A stretch of DNA of 46,838 nt from Bacteroidota bacterium. GTDB lineage: Bacteria > Bacteroidota > Bacteroidia > B-17B0 > Aurantibacillaceae. This document shows, piece after piece, positions 41,360-46,838 of this stretch. Location of the stretch: the NCBI GenBank assembly GCA_023251755.1, contig JAHEYF010000030.1, forward strand, positions 1 to 46,838. The letters are read 5' to 3'. Under the pieces are notes generated by a model that saw only the letters and a list, made by a program, of their open reading frames with translations, searched no databases and was not told the DNA's origin. A program made the position numbers and the translations under genes. The stretch's first letter is position 1. Every line of letters begins with the position of its first letter.

Positions 41360-44359
41360 CTATGTCAGCCTTTCTTCCAATAGGTCTTTCCATAATATAA
41401 ATCCTTTTCTCTCGTCTGAGTAGTCATGAACGATGCGACTGAAATTGTCCGGTACTTTTTCAAGAAATACTTGTCTGCCTTTGTTTCGTATTAAATTTAA
41501 ATGTTCGTCAACCAGTCTCAAATTATCCGGAAGTTTCCTTTTGTCATTGTTGAAATGCCAAACATAAGTAGCTTCCTCAGTGTCCAGAGTTTCCATTGCA
41601 ATATGAAAATGATCTTTGCCTGTCAGTAAAAATACAAAAGAAAACGGGCTTAGCACAAACCGAATTTTCAGAATAGTTCTTGTATGTCTGTCGGCCAGGT
41701 ATTGTAAGTGCTTTCGGTGCTTATAATCTTTATTCTTAATAAGGTCATTCAATAATTCTTCCCCGGAACTATATAGTTTTTCGGTGTCTTTTCCCGATTG
41801 CAGTTGGTCTATATCCTGCAAACCAATTGTTGTATCAGCATTTGACTTGCCAAGGAAGTTCTTTGTGATAAATCTGAATTTTACACCTTCAATAATTTCT
41901 CTGTTTATTTTTTGAATATCCTTCGAACTCGCCAATTGAGAAAGGTGCTTTCCATTTTCAAATTCAGCCTGAATTTCAACTTCAACTTCAACACTTTTTA
42001 GCTTTAGTATTTTTGAAAAGTAGGGTTTCAGTACCTCAAACTCCGGTCTGATTTCAAGGTTTTCAAGATCAAATTCTAATTCCTTATTAATTTCGGGTAT
42101 GAGATACTTGAATGCGATGCTTCCATAACGGAATTCAAGTTTATCAAATGGTATTTTTACTTTTCGTTGTATCGAGAAAGCCTTAGTAGGTAGTATTTCT
42201 TCTTCAATTGGGTCGTCAAATAAAGTTGCTTGTTTATCAATCCTCCTGTAGTATGTATTTCTTTTCAGGAACATTTTATTCAGGTACTCGATCTTTATGT
42301 CACGGTAATCATAAATTGTTGGCGTTATTTCTGAACGCTGAACCCTTCCTATATATTGAATCAACTTGCCTTCAAATGAGAATGGATAAACGAGAAACAA
42401 GCAATTGACATTTTGCAGATCGGTTCCTTCTCCAAAAAACTGACCAGTAGTTATCAAAACCTGATAATTTCCATCCTTCAAAAGTTTCCATTTGGAGTTA
42501 CGATCCTTTTCAGAATCATCGCCACTTAGTGTAACAGTTTCATAAGACTGTTTGAGGTATTGATAAAGAGAGTCAATATGTTCTTTTCGTTCGGTAATTA
42601 TTACCGTTTTCCTGCCAGCTTTCAATTCCGTGACTACATCGGAAAGAATCAGTTTGTTTCTTGTTGAATCATGCACGAGTATTTTAGAGAGTGTTTCAAA
42701 TTGATCGGTTTTGGGATTGAAAGGAATATCCAATTCTGTATTTCGTATAATGATTCTGGCTTTTCCAGAATCTTTGATTTCATTCTGTTTTATCTCGCTG
42801 ATCACCTCGCCCAAATGAATGAACATGAGTTTTCCGTCATTGTACTTTCTAAAAGGTGTTGCAGTTAGGCCATAGGAATAAAAAGTCTTTAGCTTGCTAA
42901 CCGTGTTCCGGAATGTCTCCGCTGGTATGTGATGACATTCATCTATAATAACAAGACCAAAGGCGTTTATAAGTTCGTTCTTAGGTTTTTCAAGTTCCTT
43001 AGCCAGACTTTGAATCATAGCGACCGTTACATTTTTTCCGGCCTTTGTTTTTCCCTGACCGATTTTCCCTATTTCGTGTTTTGGAATGCCAAGGAAAGTT
43101 TCAATCCTTTCAATCCATTGCTCGGCAATTTGTTTGCGGTGTGTAATTATCAGGGTGGGTTGTTTTTTCTCGGCAATTATTTTTAACCCTACAATTGTTT
43201 TGCCCGATCCGGGAGGAGCTACAATAATTCCAAGGTCTTTCTTTGCGATTATTTCTATTGCACCTTGCTGGTGTTCTCTTAAAGCGGTATTAAACAAGAA
43301 AGGAATTTCTTTATGCTTTTTCCTCTCATCCTGAAATTCATATTTAATATCATGCTCATTGCAGAATCGAATCAACTTTCCGACAAATCCTTTTGGAATT
43401 ACCACTTCACTCTCCGTTTCTTCAATGAGTTTAAAATAGCGTTCGGTTCCGAAAGTATTTCTGCCGACCTTTTTCTTGATGATAAATTCCGTGTTGGCAA
43501 AATTCATTTCTTCCTTTAAGAAGTTGATCAAAGGCGTGGTTAATCCTTCGCGGCTCAAACGTATACAATTGTTCAGGCTTATGGTCAATTTTCCGGGAGT
43601 TGTTTTCGATTTAATACCGGCATCTGAACTAGAAGAGGCTTGATATAATTCATCCAGTGCTTTTGTTGTAATGCGATTGATACTTCTTAGAAATTCCCAT
43701 TGATCTTTATAAGGCTCGGAGGTTTCCGGATTAATGAAACAGCTATTACCAAGTTCCAACGTCTTTTTGAACAAAGGAAGGGCGATCAGGTTTCCGAAGC
43801 CTTTGCCCGATAAAAAATCCTGATTCGGAAACAGTCGGTCAAAACTTGAACTTTTGTCAAATATTGAAAACAGGTCAATCTGTTCTAAAATGGATATGAT
43901 AATTTTTCTGCTTCTGAAATCCGGATAAGGCTGATCGAAGAATATCCATACGTGTCCGCCTTTGCCGGAACGGGAACGCTCCAAATAGGCCGGAATTTGT
44001 TTTGCTTCGCAGGCGGAATGAAACTGCTTGCTTTCTTCCAGCCAGTTTTCTTTGTCAAAATCGGCAGCAATGAACCAGGAAGTATTATCCGGCAGTAAAG
44101 GATAAACTCCGGCAAGCTGTTCACCTGTCAGATGTTTTAGAAGTTCTTTATCAGTAAAGGGTAAAAGTTTCTTTTCTACGAAGTTCTGAAAAGTTCCGCC
44201 CTTCATTTTATGCGCTTTCAACCTGTAGGGGTCATAGAAATAGGCGGGCATATAACCGCTTTTATTCTCCTTTTCCCAACGGACAGCAAACACATCTTCC
44301 CTGCCTTTGAACAAAGACCGGAATAGTGTTAGTTCTTCCTGCTGTGTATTTGCGGTCAT
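41360..44359 (-). CDS. TOTE-type archaeo-eukaryotic primase fused to a DEAD/DEAH-box SF2 helicase
   Basis: A 999-residue two-enzyme protein. Residues 10-240 form an archaeo-eukaryotic primase-like domain: WFIAADFDKENW gives the metal-binding Asp100/Asp102, and SGKGGHVWIFFD gives the sxH-type His136. The SF2 helicase core follows at 355-690 with a Q-motif-like REHQQGAI (361), Walker A APPGSGKT (381-388), motif II IDECHH (472-477), motif III LTATPFR (498-504) and motif VI QYIGRVQR (668-675). Residues 700-999 are a mixed alpha/beta region I cannot name. Such primase-helicase fusions are annotated as TOTE conflict-system proteins, thought to act in conflicts with mobile DNA. No nuclease or methylase gene is adjacent, but the flanking genes are also accessory. 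Confidence 0.85.
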   Translation of the reverse strand: MTANTQQEELTLFRSLFKGREDVFAVRWEKENKSGYMPAYFYDPYRLKAHKMKGGTFQNFVEKKLLPFTDKELLKHLTGEQLAGVYPLLPDNTSWFIAADFDKENWLEESKQFHSACEAKQIPAYLERSRSGKGGHVWIFFDQPYPDFRSRKIIISILEQIDLFSIFDKSSSFDRLFPNQDFLSGKGFGNLIALPLFKKTLELGNSCFINPETSEPYKDQWEFLRSINRITTKALDELYQASSSSDAGIKSKTTPGKLTISLNNCIRLSREGLTTPLINFLKEEMNFANTEFIIKKKVGRNTFGTERYFKLIEETESEVVIPKGFVGKLIRFCNEHDIKYEFQDERKKHKEIPFLFNTALREHQQGAIEIIAKKDLGIIVAPPGSGKTIVGLKIIAEKKQPTLIITHRKQIAEQWIERIETFLGIPKHEIGKIGQGKTKAGKNVTVAMIQSLAKELEKPKNELINAFGLVIIDECHHIPAETFRNTVSKLKTFYSYGLTATPFRKYNDGKLMFIHLGEVISEIKQNEIKDSGKARIIIRNTELDIPFNPKTDQFETLSKILVHDSTRNKLILSDVVTELKAGRKTVIITERKEHIDSLYQYLKQSYETVTLSGDDSEKDRNSKWKLLKDGNYQVLITTGQFFGEGTDLQNVNCLFLVYPFSFEGKLIQYIGRVQRSEITPTIYDYRDIKIEYLNKMFLKRNTYYRRIDKQATLFDDPIEEEILPTKAFSIQRKVKIPFDKLEFRYGSIAFKYLIPEINKELEFDLENLEIRPEFEVLKPYFSKILKLKSVEVEVEIQAEFENGKHLSQLASSKDIQKINREIIEGVKFRFITKNFLGKSNADTTIGLQDIDQLQSGKDTEKLYSSGEELLNDLIKNKDYKHRKHLQYLADRHTRTILKIRFVLSPFSFVFLLTGKDHFHIAMETLDTEEATYVWHFNNDKRKLPDNLRLVDEHLNLIRNKGRQVFLEKVPDNFSRIVHDYSDERKGFILWKDLLEERLT

Positions 44360-44429
44360 TGAAATTTGAAAAGTCGCTTATGTTTCGGTTCATTTCTTCT
44401 AACAATCCCTAATTACTCAATTAAGACAC

Positions 44430-44512
44430 GATTCTGACGCAATTGACGCAATTATGACGCAATCGAACTGGCCAATTACCGGTCTATTAACGGCCAATTA
44501 ACGGCCAATTAT
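44430..44512. repeat. Short tandem words GACGCAATT and GGCCAATTA
   Basis: GACGCAATT occurs at 44436-44444 and 44445-44453, with GACGCAATC at 44456-44464. GGCCAATTA follows at about 44470, 44492 and, as GGCCAATT, 44503. The words lie in the 149-bp gap between the helicase start and the stop of the truncated regulator gene. Confidence 0.55.
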
Positions 44513-45069
44513 TTCAAAACGTATTTCGTCCCCCTGCCTATGTTTCCTTTTCGGATGATTACTCCCAACTCAACCATTAATTGTAAATCCTCTGTCGCTG
44601 TTGTTTTACCAATATTATTTATCTCCTGATAAATTCCGTTTGTAATTTCAGCATTCTCCTTGATGTATTGCACTGCTTTCAGTTGTCGGTCGTTAAGCCC
44701 TCGCTTAATTAATTGTTCTTCCGTTAAATTATCTTTGAAAAGCGTAATGATAAAACCTCCGTCTTGCTCTTTCATTTCAGGTTCGGGAAGGTCTGCCTGT
44801 TTGCAGGTGTCCAGAATCTTAATGGTTCCTCGCCCCCAGGCATCAATATAACCGCCTTTAAAACTCACGTCCGCAATGATCGGGTTTCTTGGTCTGGATG
44901 AATGAGAACGCTTTAAAGCAGCCAATGTCAATCCTTCGGGTAGAGATCCTTCATTCCAGATACTTATTTTGTCGTCATACACCCGTATTTGTATGGCTGC
45001 ACCCATATAGTTGCGATTCACCAACGCATTTAATAGCACACAAGAGCAATACCTTACAATCCTTTGCAA
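44509..45069 (-). pseudogene. 5'-truncated ATP-binding/AlbA_2-type transcriptional regulator
   Basis: The open frame gives 186 residues, but only the C-terminal part of a roughly 450-500-residue regulator is present. Homology begins at LLNALVNRNYMGAAIQI near base 45036. The intact family has an AlbA-like DNA-binding domain (AlbA_2) and the start of a GHKL-like ATPase before this point; both are missing. What remains is the end of the ATPase (YDDKISIWNEGSLPEGL, then GGYIDAWGRGTIKI) and a winged-helix tail ending GRGTKYVLK. The usual HRDY motif is NRNY here, a sign of decay. The only start is a TTG at 45067-45069 followed by ten unrelated residues. It may be silent. It shares its strand with the helicase. 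Confidence 0.75.
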
Positions 45070-45469
45070 TGCAAGTGTTGCAAAAAAGAAACGATGATAC
45101 GGGTTTTGAATTTTGACCAGCGCGGACCACCAAACAATTGGAAAGCATCCGGCAAAAATATTTTACAAATAGTAAAAAGGAATTGATTTTTTACTGCAAA
45201 ACTGCGGCATAGCCGTGCATTGCGTGTTGCATAGATAAAACATAAAAATAAGTTTGTTTGAACAATAATCAACAAACATTTTTTTAATAAAAGAGAAAAG
45301 CAATCGACTCTCTATCAAATGCAAATCTCTAAAAAACAAAAGCGCATTCATTAACAAGACGCAATCCCCATAATGTAATATCCCCTCACGCACAAGTGGT
45401 TCCGTGCAACATCGGTTTCATTGTTCGCCCTCCGGGCGCAACGAAACCTTAGCTGTTAGTGGCAGTATT
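45070..45469. other. Intergenic region upstream of the truncated regulator, with an attC-like hairpin at its right end
   Basis: About 400 bp with no coding sequence I can support; three minus-strand open frames are short and unlike known proteins. The missing N-terminal part of the regulator gene is not here in any frame, so the break is a deletion or insertion near 45040. The right end holds the stem at 45404-45460. Confidence 0.5.
45404..45460. repeat. attC-like palindromic hairpin
   Basis: GGTTTC (45414-45419) pairs with GAAACC (45443-45448), then GTT (45423-45425) with AAC (45440-45442), and CGCCC (45426-45430) with GGGCG (45434-45438) around a TCC loop. The outer flanks are GTGCAAC (45404-45410) and GTTAGTG (45455-45461), close to the RYYYAAC and GTTRRRY boxes of integron attC sites. 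It lies just downstream of the SymE-like gene on that gene's strand. Confidence 0.5.
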
Positions 45470-45694
45470 TTATTCGTCAGCATTTGCTCCGTTGTCTACC
45501 GTGATGATGATTTTATTTTTCTCATGTCGGACTGTTACTGATTGTCCGCAGTCGAAACCCATGTCTCGAAGCCACTTGCCACAAAGCCGGATCTCGGGGA
45601 AAATGACGTGCCCATAATAGGAGCGCGGAATGTACTTTTCGTACACTTTCAACTGTCTTTGTCCCGATTGTTGAAAATTTTCTTCTTGCTCCAC
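45470..45694 (-). CDS. SymE-like toxin (AbrB-fold, type I toxin-antitoxin family)
   Basis: A 74-residue protein. The centre and C-terminus KVYEKYIPRSYYGHVIFPEI, then RLCGKWLRDMGFDCGQSVTV and RHEKNKIIITV, match the SymE family, with the diagnostic LCGKWL(x)3GF segment. In E. coli SymE is an SOS-induced, AbrB-like protein that condenses nucleoid or cleaves RNA and is checked by an antisense RNA. No such RNA can be identified here. The start is a GTG (45692-45694) since a stop lies five codons upstream and no ATG is available. An attC-like hairpin begins ten bases after the stop. The gene diverges from the Xre gene, 148 bp apart. Confidence 0.85.
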   Translation of the reverse strand: MEQEENFQQSGQRQLKVYEKYIPRSYYGHVIFPEIRLCGKWLRDMGFDCGQSVTVRHEKNKIIITVDNGANADE

Positions 45695-45842
45695 GACAAT
45701 AATTTCTTGCTACAAGATTACAAGAAATGATATTACTGTGAAAATAATAGCGCATGAAAACACAATTTATTGTCATTTCAACGTGATTTTCAGGTAATTA
45801 AAATTTTGTGATATTTGCAGGAGAAGTCAATAAATTTGCACC

Positions 45843-46055
45843 ATGTCGAAACTAAATTTAAATAGAATAAAATCTGTCCTGGCTGAAAAGAACAAAAGCA
45901 GTAAGGATTTAGCCAGCCATTTGGATAAAACCGAATCAACTGTTTCTCGTTGGTGTACGAATGAAGTCCAACCGTCTATTGAAACGCTTTACGAGATCTC
46001 GAAATTTTTGAAAGTGGATATTCGAGAACTTCTCACTTCTACTAAGCAAGGATAA
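45843..46055 (+). CDS. Small Xre-family HTH transcriptional regulator
   Basis: A 70-residue helix-turn-helix protein: MSKLNLNRIKSVLAEKNKSS, then KDLASHLDKTESTVSRWCTN and EVQPSIETLYEISKFLKVDI. The recognition helix is around STVSRWCTNE (residues 33-42). It has no other domain. Proteins of this size act as phage-type repressors or as antitoxins. It diverges from the SymE-like gene and precedes the Xre-ImmA gene by 37 bp, so it may regulate both. A TAAATTTG element at 45831-45838, four bases from the ATG, suggests a leaderless or near-leaderless message. Confidence 0.88.
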   Translation: MSKLNLNRIKSVLAEKNKSSKDLASHLDKTESTVSRWCTNEVQPSIETLYEISKFLKVDIRELLTSTKQG

Positions 46056-46076
46056 AGTTCCTTGGATTAAATGAAT

Positions 46077-46084
46077 TACCTTTG
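46077..46084 (+). promoter_or_regulatory. Bacteroidota -7 element of the Xre-ImmA gene
   Basis: TACCTTTG fits TAnnTTTG and lies eight bases before the ATG at 46093. A clear -33 element was not found. Confidence 0.45.
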
Positions 46085-46092
46085 TATTATTA

Positions 46093-46838
46093 ATGGCAGA
46101 TAAAGCATACATAACACCAAACGTGCTAAAATGGGCAAGAGAATCGGCAAGAATGACCGAGGAAATTGCTGCTGCCAAAGTTTCTGTGTCTTCAGACAAA
46201 CTGAAAGAATGGGAGGCAGGTACTAGTCAGCCGACCATTAAACAAGCCCAAACATTGGCAAAGGCTTATAAACGTCCGTTCGCTCTATTTTTTCTGCCTG
46301 AAATTCCTAGAGATTTTCAACCATTGCAAGATTTTCGGAGTAATGATTCAAAGGCTTTGGGTACGGGTTCAATTTTTATTATTCGAGAGATTCAACAAAA
46401 GCAAGCTTGGATAAGTGATGTGAATGAAGAAAACAATGAGCCGAAAGTTCCTTTTGTTGGCAGATTCTCTATTAACGACAATCCAATTAGCGTTGCTAAG
46501 GATATTCTTAACACACTTGGAATTAATCCAGCAAGCTATGCGAATGATAACCCGATTAAAGAATGGATTGATAAAGCTGAAACGAAAGGAATATTTATTT
46601 CACGAACTAGTTTCATTCATTCTAGGCTAAAATTAGATAGTGACGAATTGCAAGGATTTGCTATTACTGATCCTTATGCACCTTTTGTATTTATTAATTC
46701 AGATGATTGGAATGCTCGACAATTATTTACGCTTGTTCACGAACTTGCTCACATTTGGATAGCAGCTACTGGTATATCAAATGATATAGAACCTAGTTTA
46801 AAGCATAAAGATAAATTTCATCCGGTTGAACTTTTTTG
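46093..46838 (+). CDS. Xre HTH - ImmA/IrrE family metallopeptidase, C-terminus cut by window edge
   Basis: The visible 248 residues start MADKAYITPNVLKWARESAR. An Xre helix-turn-helix is at residues 8-65 (VSSDKLKEWEAGTSQPTIKQ). A linker with KRPFALFFLPEIPRDFQPLQ, typical of this family, follows. The zinc peptidase motif HELAH is at 216-220, with Glu217 as the catalytic base; the third zinc ligand should lie beyond, toward the edge. ImmA/IrrE proteins cleave a phage-type repressor to switch on excision or stress genes, so the small Xre protein upstream is a candidate substrate (inference). The frame stays open to the last base. Confidence 0.9.
   Translation, partial: MADKAYITPNVLKWARESARMTEEIAAAKVSVSSDKLKEWEAGTSQPTIKQAQTLAKAYKRPFALFFLPEIPRDFQPLQDFRSNDSKALGTGSIFIIREIQQKQAWISDVNEENNEPKVPFVGRFSINDNPISVAKDILNTLGINPASYANDNPIKEWIDKAETKGIFISRTSFIHSRLKLDSDELQGFAITDPYAPFVFINSDDWNARQLFTLVHELAHIWIAATGISNDIEPSLKHKDKFHPVELF

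Noticed and set aside
45054..45393. Two minus-strand open frames upstream of the truncated regulator, tested as its missing N-terminus
   Set aside because: Neither reading resembles an AlbA_2 or ATPase domain in any frame.
1..46838. tRNA, rRNA, tmRNA and other structural RNA genes
   Set aside because: Reading of all gaps found no CCA-ended cloverleaf or conserved rRNA segment.

Overview
The window reads as chromosomal DNA of a member of the Bacteroidota, probably a free-living Chitinophagales- or Sphingobacteriales-like lineage (inference). The evidence is a type IX secretion (T9SS) type A sorting domain on one secreted protein and type B (gliding-motility-associated) domains on two others, a TonB-dependent receptor paired with a DUF4249 lipoprotein, YwqK- and GyrI-like proteins, an ECF sigma factor with a membrane partner, near absence of Shine-Dalgarno sequences, and several copies of the Bacteroidota -7 promoter element TAnnTTTG just ahead of start codons.

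Layout. 1-1.5 kb: a minus-strand operon of a small Cys/Pro-tailed protein, a seven-helix membrane protein and a histidine kinase that runs off the left edge. 1.8-4.7 kb: an orphan protein, a DUF2130 coiled-coil protein with a nuclease-like signature, a GyrI-like protein and a lone MNT nucleotidyltransferase. 4.8-10.5 kb: a secreted S41 peptidase and an 1158-residue PKD adhesin. 10.5-16.9 kb: a four-gene minus-strand operon (secreted orphan, TonB receptor, DUF4249 lipoprotein, MG2/plug-like protein) that looks like an outer-membrane uptake or export machine. 17-21.7 kb: an operon of a T9SS type B protein, a glycosyltransferase and an alpha/beta hydrolase. 22-25.7 kb: ECF sigma factor plus membrane protein, and a Kef-type antiporter with a universal-stress-like tail.

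26-40.7 kb is mostly housekeeping: free methionine-R-sulfoxide reductase, an Ig-like lipoprotein, a 46-residue Lys/Ala-only histone-H1-like peptide, a lipoprotein, a beta-barrel protein, an amidohydrolase, RlmN, a polyprenyl diphosphate synthase, a YwqK-like lipoprotein, a coiled-coil membrane protein, ComF, riboflavin synthase, a two-domain VOC protein and a fused oligopeptide ABC ATPase.

40.8-46.8 kb is the accessory part. It holds a broken BRO-N/DinD-like gene fragment, a 112-bp stem-forming element, a 999-residue TOTE-type primase-helicase, a 5'-truncated ATP-binding regulator, an attC-like hairpin, a SymE-like toxin, a small Xre regulator and an Xre-ImmA/IrrE metallopeptidase gene that runs off the right edge. 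Its gene content resembles a defence or mobile-element island built by cassette-like insertions.

Intergenic regions carry several families of short degenerate repeats, some with inverted-repeat architecture around a GGCC turn, concentrated in gene ends and leaders. No tRNA, rRNA, CRISPR array or intact insertion sequence was seen.
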